From Pseudomonadota bacterium (GTDB taxonomy: Bacteria; Pseudomonadota; Gammaproteobacteria; Burkholderiales; Sulfuriferulaceae), in NCBI GenBank assembly GCA_021786845.1, contig JAJYMO010000065.1, forward strand, positions 1 to 49,126: a stretch of DNA of 49,126 bases, read 5' to 3'. Both the position numbers and the translations under genes were made by a program. The notes beneath the pieces were generated by a model that saw only the letters and a program-made list of their open reading frames with translations, ran no database searches and had not been told where the DNA came from. This document shows, piece after piece, positions 1 through 9,149 of this stretch (positions are counted from its first letter, which is position 1; each line of letters opens with the position of its first letter).

Positions 1-52
1 CAAGTTAAGCGCAAAGCGCGGCCGGAGCCAAAGTAGGTCATCGTCAGACTTC
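1..52 (+). rRNA. 3' end of a 5S rRNA (partial, shortened-looking)
   Basis: The stretch at about 31-50 (AAAGTAGGTCATCGTCAGAC) matches the conserved 3' strand of proteobacterial 5S rRNA, and GTTAAGC at 4-10 resembles the 3' side of helix III. A strong terminator follows directly, as expected at the end of an rrn operon. Odd: only about 24 nt separate the two signatures where roughly 40-45 are usual, so helix IV and the loop E region look missing or reduced. The gene is cut by the window edge, so a pseudogene or unrelated RNA cannot be excluded. The exact 3' end is estimated. Confidence 0.5.
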
Positions 53-60
53 CAACAATT

Positions 61-89
61 AAAAGCCCCGGTTTATGCCGGGGCTTTTT
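61..89 (+). terminator. Rho-independent terminator after the 5S-like RNA
   Basis: Perfect 11-bp stem AAAAGCCCCGG / CCGGGGCTTTT around a 6-nt loop (TTTATG), ending in a T run at 85-89. This is a textbook intrinsic terminator and separates the rRNA transcript from aroA. Confidence 0.88.
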
Positions 90-289
90 GCGTTTCATCG
101 CAACGGGTCTTGGCAGACCTCGCAATGTTGGATAAACTTAACCAACAGATCAAAGCCGTTTCGGCAATAAAGGCTTGCATACCGCGTTTTTCATCCCGGA
201 TTTAGAGTAAGATTCGCACTTTTTCTGAGTTAAAAGCCAGATTTTTAACGTAACAAGGCAATAAATTAAGGATAGGGTAAAGAAGAATA

Positions 290-1576
290 ATGACGGCGTT
301 TTTAGATCTTCCGCTACTTAGCCGGGCGCAGGGCACGGTAAGCCTGCCAGGCTCCAAGAGTTTGTCCAATCGGGTGTTGTTGCTGGCAGCATTGTCCAGT
401 GGTGAGACGCGGATAAATCGCTTGCTGGACTGCGATGATACGAGAGTGATGATTGATGGACTCGGACAGTTGGGGGTTGTTTGTGAGCGCATTGGGCTTG
501 GTCAGAATTACATTGTGCATGGGGTGGCGGGAAATTTCCCAGTCAAAGAAGCAGATTTGTTTTTAGGGAATGCTGGTACGGCATTTCGCTCATTAACAGC
601 GGTTTTGGCGCTGTCTGGCGGTCATTACCGCTTGTCCGGCACATCCCGCATGCACGAACGACCAATTGCTGATTTGGTCGATGCTTTGCGAACATTGGGT
701 GCACAGATCACATACTTGGGTGCGTTGGGTTATCCGCCATTGCAGATTGCCCCACCGGTGTTGTTTGGAGAGGTTGCTGTCAGCGTACGGGGAAATGTGT
801 CCAGCCAATTTTTAACAGGTCTGTTGCTGGCGATACCGCTGCTTGGGCGAGAGGTTAACGTACAGGTTGAGGGGGAGTTGATTTCCAAACCTTACGTTCA
901 CATCACATTGAATTTGATGCGGCGTTTTGGGGTGGGCGTGGTCAATGAGGGCATGCATGCGTTTCGCGTGCCCGCTGGCAGTCATTACAGTAGCCCTGGA
1001 ACGATAGAGATTGAAGGAGATGCCTCTTCGGCTTCCTATTTCCTCGCGGCAGGCATTATTGGTGGTGGTCCGGTGCGTGTAGAAGGTGTTGGGAGCCTCA
1101 GTATTCAAGGGGATGTTCGTTTTGCTGAGGTGCTGGCGCAAATGGGTGCAATCATTGAATATGAGGATCATGCTATTGTCGCGCGTTGCGGAGAGGTTTT
1201 GCATGGCATCGATGGCGATTATAATCATATCCCGGATGCAGCCATGACTATCGCTGTCCTGGCCTTGTTTGCGCAAGGAGAAAGCGTGTTGCGTAATATT
1301 GGCAGTTGGCGAGTCAAGGAAACTGACCGCATCACAGCGATGGCCACAGAGTTGCGCAAGGTGGGGGCTTTGGTAGAGGCTGGGGAAGATTATTTGCGTA
1401 TTACGCCTCCGGTGCGTTTTATCCCCGCGACCATAGACACTTATGATGACCATCGTATGGCGATGTGTTTTTCCCTGGTAGCGCTTGCCGGGGTACCGGT
1501 ACGGATCAATGACCCGGCATGTGTGAACAAAACATTCCCCAACTATTTCAGTGTGTTTTCAGCGATTACGCGGTAA
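290..1576 (+). CDS. aroA: 3-phosphoshikimate 1-carboxyvinyltransferase (EPSP synthase)
   Basis: Transfers the enolpyruvyl group of PEP to shikimate-3-phosphate, the sixth step of the shikimate pathway. The 428 aa match the usual class I length. PGSKSLSNR lies at residues 20-28, the PEP-binding loop LGNAGTAFR at 92-100, VKETDR near 342-347 and [12 protein letters not shown] near the C-terminus; the protein resembles E. coli AroA along its length. The start has a weak AAGAAG Shine-Dalgarno at 280-285. Residue 101 is Ser (codon TCA, 590-592) where E. coli and most relatives have Pro101. cmk follows after 5 nt, so the two are probably cotranscribed, as in many proteobacteria. Confidence 0.97.
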   Translation: MTAFLDLPLLSRAQGTVSLPGSKSLSNRVLLLAALSSGETRINRLLDCDDTRVMIDGLGQLGVVCERIGLGQNYIVHGVAGNFPVKEADLFLGNAGTAFRSLTAVLALSGGHYRLSGTSRMHERPIADLVDALRTLGAQITYLGALGYPPLQIAPPVLFGEVAVSVRGNVSSQFLTGLLLAIPLLGREVNVQVEGELISKPYVHITLNLMRRFGVGVVNEGMHAFRVPAGSHYSSPGTIEIEGDASSASYFLAAGIIGGGPVRVEGVGSLSIQGDVRFAEVLAQMGAIIEYEDHAIVARCGEVLHGIDGDYNHIPDAAMTIAVLALFAQGESVLRNIGSWRVKETDRITAMATELRKVGALVEAGEDYLRITPPVRFIPATIDTYDDHRMAMCFSLVALAGVPVRINDPACVNKTFPNYFSVFSAITR

Positions 1577-1581
1577 ATCTT

Positions 1582-2256
1582 ATGACCTGTCATTCAATTC
1601 CTGTTATCGCTATTGACGGACCTTCTGCATCGGGCAAGGGAACGGTGGCAGCGCTGGTGGCGCAACGACTCGGTTTTCACTGTTTGGACAGCGGTGCGCT
1701 TTACCGCTTAACGGCTTTGGTTGCGAACAGCAATGGCGTGGCTTTGAGTGACGAAGCCGGGTTGGCGCAAGTGGCGTTAAGTTTGGATGTCGAGTTTGTG
1801 GCAGGCGGCATGACCTTAATGGGTCGGCCCGTGGATGAGGCCATGCGCAGTGAAGCCATCAGTGCTGCGGCCTCACGTGTGGCCCAATATCATGGTGTGC
1901 GCATGGCCTTGCTGGCGCGACAGCGCGCATTTCGCCAGGCACCCGGATTGGTGGCTGATGGGCGAGATATGGGCTCAGTGGTGTTCCCCGATGCGTGCTT
2001 GAAGCTATATTTAACGGCGAGTGTGGAAATGCGTGCGGAACGTCGTTATAAGCAGTTGATGGAGAAAGGAATACATGTTATTCTTCGTAACTTGCTTGAT
2101 GAATTGCGTGAACGTGATTTGCGTGATGCCACGCGCCAGCTTGCGCCATTGATTCAACAAGCAGATGCCATATTGTTGGACACCAGTCAGATGACGATTG
2201 CAGAAGCCGTTGAATTTGTGTTGGTGCACTACGAAAAGGTAAGGGTTCGTGAATGA
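1582..2256 (+). CDS. cmk: Cytidylate kinase
   Basis: Phosphorylates CMP and dCMP with ATP in the cytosol. The P-loop GPSASGKGT is at residues 13-21, and VADGRDMGSVVFPDA is the conserved CMP-binding segment near the middle. From ATG 1582 the protein is 224 aa, close to the 227 aa of E. coli Cmk. The frame is open further upstream (to 1519), but that would overlap aroA by 58 nt and add 21 residues the family lacks, so I chose 1582. It lies between aroA and rpsA, the conserved neighbours of cmk. Confidence 0.95.
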   Translation: MTCHSIPVIAIDGPSASGKGTVAALVAQRLGFHCLDSGALYRLTALVANSNGVALSDEAGLAQVALSLDVEFVAGGMTLMGRPVDEAMRSEAISAAASRVAQYHGVRMALLARQRAFRQAPGLVADGRDMGSVVFPDACLKLYLTASVEMRAERRYKQLMEKGIHVILRNLLDELRERDLRDATRQLAPLIQQADAILLDTSQMTIAEAVEFVLVHYEKVRVRE

Positions 2257-2352
2257 GTATGCGGGCCCTAATGGGTGTTCGGATGGATGTCCATCCCGAA
2301 TCAATTTAATTTTCCCCGCCATGTGGTGGGTTTTTGCTTAGGTCATTTGTTC
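2257..2352 (+). promoter_or_regulatory. rpsA leader with three tandem hairpins
   Basis: The cmk-rpsA gap holds three short hairpins with 4-nt loops: GCCC-taat-GGGT (2265-2276), GGATGG-atgt-CCATCC (2281-2296) and CCCGCC-atgt-GGTGGG (2315-2330). The last is followed by TTTTT and so looks like an intrinsic terminator. In E. coli the rpsA leader also folds into successive hairpins that S1 protein uses for translational autoregulation; a similar role here is inference. The third hairpin could instead attenuate transcription ahead of rpsA. Confidence 0.55.
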
Positions 2353-4071
2353 ATGTCTATTGTTTCCACCTCTACCGTTGCCGAATCAGGCATGGAAAGT
2401 TTCGCTGCTTTATTTGAAGAAAGTCTGAGTCGGCAAGAGCTGCGCGCTGGCGAAGTGATTACTGCAGAAGTCGTTGCGATTGACGACAATTTTGTTACCG
2501 TGAATGCGGGACTTAAATCTGAAAGTTTGATTGCCAGAGAAGAATTTCTTACCGATCGTGGTGAACTGGAAGTGGCCGTGGGCGATTTCGTCAGCGTTGC
2601 CATCGAAATGCTGGAAGATGGTTATGGCGCTACACGTTTATCGCGTGACAAAGCCAAACGGTTGGCGGCCTGGATAGGATTAGAAAAATCCATGGAAGAC
2701 GGTGAAATTATCACCGGCATGGTGAATGGTAAAGTAAAAGGCGGTTTGACCGTCATGGTCAACGGCATTCGTGCCTTCTTGCCGGGTTCACTGGTGGATG
2801 TCCGCCCAGTGAAGGACACCACGCCCTATGAAAACAAGGAAATGGAATTTAAGGTCATTAAACTTGACCGTAAACGTAATAATGTCGTGGTTTCCCGTCG
2901 AGCCGTACTGGAAGCCACCGTGGGCGCTGACCGTGACGCTTTAATGGCCAATTTGAAAGAAGGCTCTATCGTCAAAGGTGTGGTGAAAAACATCACCGAT
3001 TACGGCGCATTTGTTGATTTGGGTGGTATTGACGGCCTGTTACATATTACTGACATGGCTTGGCGTCGTGTGAAGCATCCAACTGAAGTGGTGCAAGTAG
3101 GTGATGAAGTCGAAGCCAAGATTCTTAAATTTGATCAAGAAAAAAACCGTGTTTCATTAGGCATCAAACAATTGGGTGATGATCCCTGGCATGGTTTGGC
3201 ACGGCGTTACCCTTCCGGTACGCGCATGTTCGGCAAGGTGGCTAACCTGACTGACTATGGCGCGTTTGTGGAAATTGAAACTGGAATTGAAGGCTTGGTT
3301 CACGTTTCTGAAATGGATTGGACGAACAAAAACGTACACCCATCTAAAGTTGTACAACTCGGCGATGAAGTTGAAGTCATTGTGCTGGAAATTGATGAAG
3401 AACGCCGTCGCATTTCTCTGGGCATGAAACAGTGCAAAACAAACCCATGGGATGATTTTGAAGCCAGCCATAAAAAAGGCGACAAAATCTCCGGCCAGAT
3501 CAAATCAATTACTGATTTTGGTGTGTTTATTGGTTTGCCCGGCGGCATAGATGGTTTGGTGCACTTGTCTGATTTGTCCTGGACCTTGCCCGGCGAAGAA
3601 GCTGTGCGTAATTTCCGTAAGGGTGATGAAGTTCAAGCTGTGGTGCTGGCGATAGATGTGGAGCGTGAACGCATTTCCATGGGCATCAAGCAGGTTGAAA
3701 ATGATCCTGTCAGCAGTTTCGTGAGTAATTTTGATAAAGGCAGTCTGGTCAAGGGGACTGTCAAGTCGCTCGATGCAAAGGGTGCTGTGATTCAACTCGA
3801 AAATGATGTAGAAGCTTACTTGCGCGCATCGGAGTTTTCGCGTGATCGGGTTGAAGACATTCGCAACCACCTCAAAGAGGGTGATGTCATTGAGGCCATG
3901 ATCACTAATGTGGATCGCAAAACCCGTAGCATTCAATTGTCCATCAAAGCGAAAGATGCAGCTGAACACACTGAAGCCATGCAAAAAATGGCAAGTGATC
4001 AGTCTGCTAACAGCGGGACCACCAATTTGGGCGCCTTGCTGAAAGCAAAACTTGACAACCGTAACGCTTAA
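2353..4071 (+). CDS. rpsA: 30S ribosomal protein S1
   Basis: S1 binds mRNA and helps the 30S subunit initiate translation. From ATG 2353 the protein is 572 aa with six S1 (OB-fold) repeats; clear repeat signatures are [40 protein letters not shown] and [20 protein letters not shown]. It begins [23 protein letters not shown] 2392 ([11 protein letters not shown]) is the alternative start and matches the E. coli N-terminus more closely. The open frame back to 2275 runs through the leader hairpins and is unlikely to be translated. ihfB follows after 17 nt, the classic rpsA-ihfB pair. Confidence 0.97.
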   Translation: MSIVSTSTVAESGMESFAALFEESLSRQELRAGEVITAEVVAIDDNFVTVNAGLKSESLIAREEFLTDRGELEVAVGDFVSVAIEMLEDGYGATRLSRDKAKRLAAWIGLEKSMEDGEIITGMVNGKVKGGLTVMVNGIRAFLPGSLVDVRPVKDTTPYENKEMEFKVIKLDRKRNNVVVSRRAVLEATVGADRDALMANLKEGSIVKGVVKNITDYGAFVDLGGIDGLLHITDMAWRRVKHPTEVVQVGDEVEAKILKFDQEKNRVSLGIKQLGDDPWHGLARRYPSGTRMFGKVANLTDYGAFVEIETGIEGLVHVSEMDWTNKNVHPSKVVQLGDEVEVIVLEIDEERRRISLGMKQCKTNPWDDFEASHKKGDKISGQIKSITDFGVFIGLPGGIDGLVHLSDLSWTLPGEEAVRNFRKGDEVQAVVLAIDVERERISMGIKQVENDPVSSFVSNFDKGSLVKGTVKSLDAKGAVIQLENDVEAYLRASEFSRDRVEDIRNHLKEGDVIEAMITNVDRKTRSIQLSIKAKDAAEHTEAMQKMASDQSANSGTTNLGALLKAKLDNRNA

Positions 4072-4088
4072 TTCTGAAAGGCAACGAC

Positions 4089-4373
4089 ATGACCAAGTCC
4101 GAACTTATTTCACAACTGGCAACACGCTATCCTTTGTTGGCTGTTTCTGATACAGAACTGGCGGTAAAGGTTATGCTGGATGCGGTTTCTCGTAGTTTAG
4201 CGGAAGGTAAACGCGTAGAGATAAGGGGTTTTGGCAGCTTTAACCTGAATTATCGCCCACCACGTGCAGGGCGTAATCCAAAGACAGGCTCTCCGGTTGC
4301 TGTGCCAGCGAAATATGTTCCGCATTTTAAGCCAGGTAAGGAATTGCGGGAACGGGTGGATTATCCTCTGTAA
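4089..4373 (+). CDS. ihfB: Integration host factor beta subunit
   Basis: A DNA-bending nucleoid protein that pairs with IhfA. The 94 aa match the family length, with [20 protein letters not shown] containing the minor-groove-inserting arm and [14 protein letters not shown] at the C-terminus, nearly identical to E. coli IhfB. A GAAAGG Shine-Dalgarno precedes ATG 4089. It is the last gene of the aroA-cmk-rpsA-ihfB block and is followed by a terminator. Confidence 0.97.
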   Translation: MTKSELISQLATRYPLLAVSDTELAVKVMLDAVSRSLAEGKRVEIRGFGSFNLNYRPPRAGRNPKTGSPVAVPAKYVPHFKPGKELRERVDYPL

Positions 4374-4400
4374 TAGAGGCGTAAAAAAAAAAGCTTAACT

Positions 4401-4431
4401 AACGGCGTTCTCATAAGGGGCGCCGTTTTTT
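4401..4431 (+). terminator. Rho-independent terminator after ihfB
   Basis: AACGGCG pairs with CGCCGTT across a 13-nt loop and is followed by a T run to 4431. It closes the aroA-ihfB block. The rest of the gap to lapA (4432-4635) shows a TATATT at 4480-4485 but no convincing -35 partner. Confidence 0.75.
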
Positions 4432-4635
4432 CTGGTTACATTTGCGCAGATGCGCGACCTGGTTTGGTTGGTCATTCGTTATATTGGGGACATAAGCGGA
4501 TGACAGTGATGTAGAAGTCAAAAATTTATCGTTTTTTCTCCGATTGGAATACTGTTGGTTGGAGGATGCGGACCGTATTGTCAGTCACCAGTGAAACCCA
4601 CACACTTTGGCATGAGTTAGGGAGACGAATAAAAG

Positions 4636-4908
4636 ATGCGTTATGTAAGCGGTTTGATCAAGCTGATGTTGTTTGTTTTGTTATTGAGTTTTGCAATTGC
4701 AAACAGTGGGTTGGTGGTGTTGCATTATTATTTTGGTTATCAGTGGCAAGCGCCGCTGGTACTGATTATTCTGGTGGTGTATGTGTTGGGCACGGCAACT
4801 GGGGTCATGGCTTGTTTGGGTTATTTGTTCCGCCAGCGGCGAGAATTGCAAGCTTTACGTGTGGCGCTGGCTGCTTGCCGGTCTTTGCCCACGCATCACT
4901 CACATTAA
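4636..4908 (+). CDS. lapA: LapA domain inner-membrane protein
   Basis: A 90-aa protein of the LapA (DUF1049) family. Two hydrophobic segments at about residues 7-23 and 38-64 are followed by a basic tail (RQRRELQALR). It lies directly upstream of lapB, as in E. coli, where the pair is linked to lipopolysaccharide assembly; LapA's own biochemical role is not settled. GGAGA at 4621-4625 supports ATG 4636. A longer overlapping frame at 4566-4913 is a shadow. Confidence 0.88.
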   Translation: MRYVSGLIKLMLFVLLLSFAIANSGLVVLHYYFGYQWQAPLVLIILVVYVLGTATGVMACLGYLFRQRRELQALRVALAACRSLPTHHSH

Positions 4909-4934
4909 ACTAAATACGGACTAGTGATTTAACG

Positions 4935-6095
4935 ATGGAATTTGAACTCTGGTGGTTACTTGCGTTACCCTTGTTTTTTGGATTAGGGTGGTTGGCAGCT
5001 CGTGTGGATATACGTCAAGTCATGACAGAATCCAGAGCTGTACCTGCTTCATATTTTCGTGGGCTGAATTATTTGCTCAATGAGCAACCTGATCGCGCGA
5101 TAGAGGCCTTTATCGAAGTAGTGAAAGTCGACAGCGATACCGTCGATTTGCACTTTGCGCTGGGGGGCTTGTTTCGTAAACGCGGTGAAGTTGAGCGCGC
5201 TATTCGTATGCACCAAAACCTGGTTGACCGCGAAGATTTGTCGGTGGAACAGCAAGTTAAAGCACGCTTTGAGCTGGGGCAGGATTATCTTAAAGCCGGG
5301 TTGCTTGACCGCGCCGAAGCCATTTTTACTCATTTAAATATGGGTGAAATGGCGGAGCAAGCAAGAAATTTTTTGCTGGAAATTTATGTGCAGGAAAAAG
5401 ACTGGAGTAAAGCCATTTCTGCTGCACAGGAGTTGTCGCGAGGCAGTAATCAGGCCTTGCATGTGGAAATTGGGCATTATTACTGCGAATTGGCCAATCA
5501 GGCATGGTTAGGTGATCAGATTGAGGTGGCGCGGGCTTATCTCAGTGATGCGCTGACAGCCAATCGCGATTGCGTGCGAGCCAATATGCTGTTGGGCGAC
5601 ATTGCGATCGGTCGTGATGAAGTCAATGCTGCGATTACCGCGTGGCGCAGGGTAGAATCACAAAATGAGCCCTATCTGACCCTGGTGGCAGAACGTATTA
5701 TGGCGGCGTATCGTCGTGCAGGTCGTGAAGCGGAAGGACTGGCTTTTTTGCGTCATGCGTTAAACAGGCAAGCCTCGCATGAATTATTTGATGTAGAATT
5801 TTCTGCCGTGCTTCGACTGGAAGGTGCACAAGCGGCCTGGGTCGTTGCGAATGAGCAATTGCGGCGCAGCACCAATTTGCGTAGTCTGGACAGGATGCTT
5901 GAAGCAGAAATCATGATTGCGCCATCTGAGCGACAAGCGGAGGTACAACTGGTCAAACAGGCTGTACATGCTCATGTGCATAGCTTGTTGGTATATCAAT
6001 GTCAAGACTGTGGTTTTAAAGCGCGTAGTTTTTTTTGGCGTTGCCCTGCCTGTGGTCAGTGGGACAGTTTCCCCCCTCAAAGGAAAGAGGATTAA
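4935..6095 (+). CDS. lapB: Lipopolysaccharide assembly protein LapB
   Basis: A membrane-anchored TPR protein that in E. coli (YciM) controls LPS synthesis by promoting FtsH degradation of LpxC. The 386 aa contain one N-terminal membrane segment (about residues 6-22), TPR repeats over about 35-340, and a C-terminal rubredoxin-like zinc site with CQDCGF and CPACGQW. Length and architecture match E. coli LapB. It sits between lapA and pyrF in the conserved order, and pyrF starts 15 nt after its stop. Confidence 0.95.
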   Translation: MEFELWWLLALPLFFGLGWLAARVDIRQVMTESRAVPASYFRGLNYLLNEQPDRAIEAFIEVVKVDSDTVDLHFALGGLFRKRGEVERAIRMHQNLVDREDLSVEQQVKARFELGQDYLKAGLLDRAEAIFTHLNMGEMAEQARNFLLEIYVQEKDWSKAISAAQELSRGSNQALHVEIGHYYCELANQAWLGDQIEVARAYLSDALTANRDCVRANMLLGDIAIGRDEVNAAITAWRRVESQNEPYLTLVAERIMAAYRRAGREAEGLAFLRHALNRQASHELFDVEFSAVLRLEGAQAAWVVANEQLRRSTNLRSLDRMLEAEIMIAPSERQAEVQLVKQAVHAHVHSLLVYQCQDCGFKARSFFWRCPACGQWDSFPPQRKED

Positions 6096-6110
6096 GGAGA
6101 CCTGAGTACT

Positions 6111-6821
6111 ATGCAAAAATCACCGATCATTGTTGCGCTGGATTTTAATCTGCCTGAAGTGGCTTTGTCACTGGTTGATCGTTTAACGCCAGAATTATGC
6201 CGGCTCAAAGTGGGCAAGCAATTGTTTACGATTGCAGGGCCTGCATTGGTATCCCAGTTGATACAGCGTGGATTCGATGTGTTTCTCGATTTGAAGTTTC
6301 ATGATATCCCGACAACGGTAGAATTAGCGAGTCGGGCCGCAGCCAATTTGGGCGTGTGGATGCTCAATGTGCATGCCCTGGGTGGTACGGACATGATGCG
6401 TGCTGCACGTGAAGGGGTTGGACATGCCTCAGATCGTCCCATGTTAATCGCCGTGACTGTGCTGACCAGTATGAATGCAAGAGATATGGCTGATATTGGA
6501 TTGGCAGGCCCACCAGAAACTGCTGTGTTGCGTCTGGCGCATCTGGCTCAATTGTCCGGGTTGGACGGCGTGGTATGTTCTGCTCAAGAGGCGGCGCTGT
6601 TAAAACAACATGCAGGTGCGGATTTTAAATTGGTCACGCCGGGGATACGTCCAGTGTCTTCTGAACAAGATGACCAACAGCGTGTGATGACTCCTGTGGC
6701 CGCATTGATGGCGGGTTCGGATTATCTTGTGATTGGACGTCCTGTCACGCATGCACCTGATCCTTTGCTTGCATTGCAAGAGATCCATCAACAAATCAGT
6801 ACAATTTCTCCTGGGAGTTAG
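6111..6821 (+). CDS. pyrF: Orotidine 5'-phosphate decarboxylase
   Basis: Converts OMP to UMP, the last step of de novo UMP synthesis. The 236 aa show the barrel start IIVALDF, the catalytic [13 protein letters not shown] with Lys62, NVHALGG, and the phosphate-binding end VTPGIRP...[16 protein letters not shown] at 6094-6100 supports ATG 6111. It is cotranscribed with lapB and with ugd, which starts 3 nt after its stop. Confidence 0.97.
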   Translation: MQKSPIIVALDFNLPEVALSLVDRLTPELCRLKVGKQLFTIAGPALVSQLIQRGFDVFLDLKFHDIPTTVELASRAAANLGVWMLNVHALGGTDMMRAAREGVGHASDRPMLIAVTVLTSMNARDMADIGLAGPPETAVLRLAHLAQLSGLDGVVCSAQEAALLKQHAGADFKLVTPGIRPVSSEQDDQQRVMTPVAALMAGSDYLVIGRPVTHAPDPLLALQEIHQQISTISPGS

Positions 6822-6824
6822 ACA

Positions 6825-8147
6825 ATGAAAGTGACGGTAATTGGTACCGGTTATGTGGGCTTAGTGAGTGGTGCGTGTTTGGCCGAAGTGGGTAACAATG
6901 TGATGTGCCTTGATGTGAATGCTGAAAAAATTGCAATTTTACAGCAAGGGGGTATTCCTATTTTTGAACCTGGATTGGATGATCTGGTAAAACGGAATGT
7001 GGCGGCAGGGCGCTTACAATTTACCACGGACGTTGAAGCCGCCGCGCACCATGGCATGATTCAGTTTATTGCTGTTGGAACACCACCCGACGAAGACGGC
7101 TCAGCTGATTTGCAGTACGTGGTAGCCGCTGCCCGCAGTATCGGTAAATACATGGGTGAATACCGGTTGGTGGTCAATAAATCGACCGTGCCGGTGGGCA
7201 CGGCGGATAAGGTACGGGCGGCGGTGCGGGAAGAGTTAAACAAACGCAGTTTGGACATCGAGTTTAGTGTGGCATCAAATCCCGAGTTTCTGAAAGAAGG
7301 TGCGGCCATAGAGGACTTTATGCGGCCAGATCGTATTGTGATTGGCACGGACAATGCACGCGCCACCGATTTAATGCGCAAACTGTATGCGCCGTTTCAA
7401 CGTAATCATGAGCGTTTGGTGGTCATGGATGTGCGCTCATCGGAGCTCACCAAATACGCTGCCAATGCCATGCTGGCCACCCGGATTTCGTTTATGAACG
7501 AGTTGGCTAATTTGGCAGAAAAAATGGGTGCAGACATTGAATCTGTGCGTAAAGGTATCGGCTCGGATGAGCGCATTGGCTATCATTTCTTGTATCCGGG
7601 TTGTGGTTATGGCGGGTCGTGCTTTCCAAAGGATGTGCAGGCATTGCGCCGCACTGCTGCTGAAAACGGCGTGCCAATGCGGGTGATTGATGCTGTGGAG
7701 GCTGCAAATGAAGCCCAGAAACACCTGTTGCTGTCAAAAATAATTGCCCGCTTTGGCGAGGATTTGAGCGGCAAACGTTTTGCATTGTGGGGGTTGTCAT
7801 TTAAACCGAATACAGATGACATGCGGGAAGCACCGAGCAGGGTGTTGATGGAGGGGTTGTGGCAGCATGGTGCAGACGTGGTCGCATTTGACCCGGCGGC
7901 AGCACATGAAACTCGGCGCATCTACGGTGATCACCCTCAGCTTGGTTTGGTGGATACGCCTGAAGCCGCTTTGGTGGGCGCCGATGCATTGGTGATTGTC
8001 ACGGAATGGAAAGTATTCAAATCGCCCGATTTCGGCATCATTGCCAATTCACTCAAACAGCCGGTTGTTTTTGATGGGCGAAATTTGTATGATCCGCAGC
8101 AAATGCGGGAACTGGGTTTGGAATATTTCTCCATCGGACGGCGATAA
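6825..8147 (+). CDS. ugd: UDP-glucose 6-dehydrogenase
   Basis: Oxidises UDP-glucose to UDP-glucuronate with two NAD+, supplying polysaccharide or LPS sugar precursors. The 440 aa show the N-terminal Rossmann motif [10 protein letters not shown] (residues 7-16), [14 protein letters not shown], and the catalytic Cys266 in [12 protein letters not shown]; the C-terminal domain has [16 protein letters not shown]. It is packed between pyrF (3-nt gap) and the heptose kinase (0-nt gap), consistent with one envelope-sugar operon. Confidence 0.96.
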   Translation: MKVTVIGTGYVGLVSGACLAEVGNNVMCLDVNAEKIAILQQGGIPIFEPGLDDLVKRNVAAGRLQFTTDVEAAAHHGMIQFIAVGTPPDEDGSADLQYVVAAARSIGKYMGEYRLVVNKSTVPVGTADKVRAAVREELNKRSLDIEFSVASNPEFLKEGAAIEDFMRPDRIVIGTDNARATDLMRKLYAPFQRNHERLVVMDVRSSELTKYAANAMLATRISFMNELANLAEKMGADIESVRKGIGSDERIGYHFLYPGCGYGGSCFPKDVQALRRTAAENGVPMRVIDAVEAANEAQKHLLLSKIIARFGEDLSGKRFALWGLSFKPNTDDMREAPSRVLMEGLWQHGADVVAFDPAAAHETRRIYGDHPQLGLVDTPEAALVGADALVIVTEWKVFKSPDFGIIANSLKQPVVFDGRNLYDPQQMRELGLEYFSIGRR

Positions 8148-9095
8148 ATGCACAGTGGGGGTTTGAGCCAATTCAGGCTGGAGCGCTTATCCAGGACGCG
8201 TATTTTGGTGGTGGGTGACGTCATGCTGGACCGTTACTGGTTCGGCGAGGTGTCGCGGATATCACCCGAAGCACCTGTGCCCGTAGTTAAAATCAATCGC
8301 CAGGAAGACCGGCTGGGTGGTGCCGCCAACGTGGCGCGCAATGTGGCAGCATTGGGTGTCGCGACAACTTTACTGTCGGTTGTGGGTGATGACGCGGCTG
8401 GGGCATCTATTTCCCAGATGCTTGAGGTGGCGGGGATTAATGCCTGTTTGCACCAGGACAGTGCTTTGGAAACCATCATTAAGCTGCGTGTGATTGGGCG
8501 ACAACAACAATTGTTGCGTATTGACTTTGAGATGCCACCCAGTCAAGAAGTGTTGCGCGACAAACTCAGCCGCTTTCACACCTTGTTGCCCGAGTGTGAT
8601 GTGCTGATTGTGTCGGATTATGGCAAGGGCGCACTCACGCATGTCAATACCATGATTTCGGCGGCGAAATTGAAGGGTATCCCGGTATTGGTTGACCCCA
8701 AAGGGGAAGATTATGAGCGTTATCGGCACGCCGACGTACTGACCCCAAATTTGGCTGAATTTCGTGCTGTGGCAGGTGCTTGGGAAACAGAGCAAGAGTT
8801 CGATGAAAAAGCGCAAAATTTACGACTTGGCCTTGGGTTAAAAGCACTTCTCATTACACGTAGCGAAGCAGGTATGAGTTTGTTTACCGAACAGGGTGTG
8901 CTGCATCAGCACGCCCTGGCGCGAGAGGTATATGATGTCAGCGGTGCAGGGGACACCGTTATTGCGACTTTGGGTGTGATGCTTGCGAGTGGAATGGATG
9001 CGGCAGAAGCCATGGCTTGGGCCAACCGCGCGGCAGGAATTGTGGTTGGAAAATTGGGTACGGCAGTGGTCACCCAGCAAGAACTTTGGGGGTGA
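8148..9095 (+). CDS. rfaE1: D-glycero-beta-D-manno-heptose-7-phosphate kinase
   Basis: A PfkB-family sugar kinase making heptose-1,7-bisphosphate for LPS inner-core heptose. At 315 aa it has only the kinase domain of E. coli HldE: GGAANVARNVAALG near the N-terminus, VLIVSDYGKGAL mid-protein and the ATP/anion-hole motif DVSGAGDT near the C-terminus. The adenylyltransferase domain (HldE C-terminal half) is absent and must be encoded elsewhere, an arrangement known in many proteobacteria. ATG 8148 directly abuts the ugd stop codon. Confidence 0.92.
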   Translation: MHSGGLSQFRLERLSRTRILVVGDVMLDRYWFGEVSRISPEAPVPVVKINRQEDRLGGAANVARNVAALGVATTLLSVVGDDAAGASISQMLEVAGINACLHQDSALETIIKLRVIGRQQQLLRIDFEMPPSQEVLRDKLSRFHTLLPECDVLIVSDYGKGALTHVNTMISAAKLKGIPVLVDPKGEDYERYRHADVLTPNLAEFRAVAGAWETEQEFDEKAQNLRLGLGLKALLITRSEAGMSLFTEQGVLHQHALAREVYDVSGAGDTVIATLGVMLASGMDAAEAMAWANRAAGIVVGKLGTAVVTQQELWG

Positions 9096-9149
9096 CAAAT
9101 TTGCAGTGCATGGGCAGGCACTGGGTATTCGCTCACCCCAACGGTTTTG

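Noticed and set aside
1-36. Possible C-terminal coding end reading QVKRKARPEPK then stop
   Set aside because: The 5S-like sequence and the terminator explain the region better.
812-1453. 213-aa frame antisense to aroA
   Set aside because: Shadow of a highly conserved gene.
4566-4913. 115-aa frame overlapping lapA
   Set aside because: It is out of frame with the LapA family match, the GGAGG lies too close to its ATG, and its sequence looks like shadow translation.
9104-9123. CAGTGC/GCACTG hairpin between rfaE1 and the methyltransferase as a terminator
   Set aside because: The stem is only 6 bp and has no T run on either strand.
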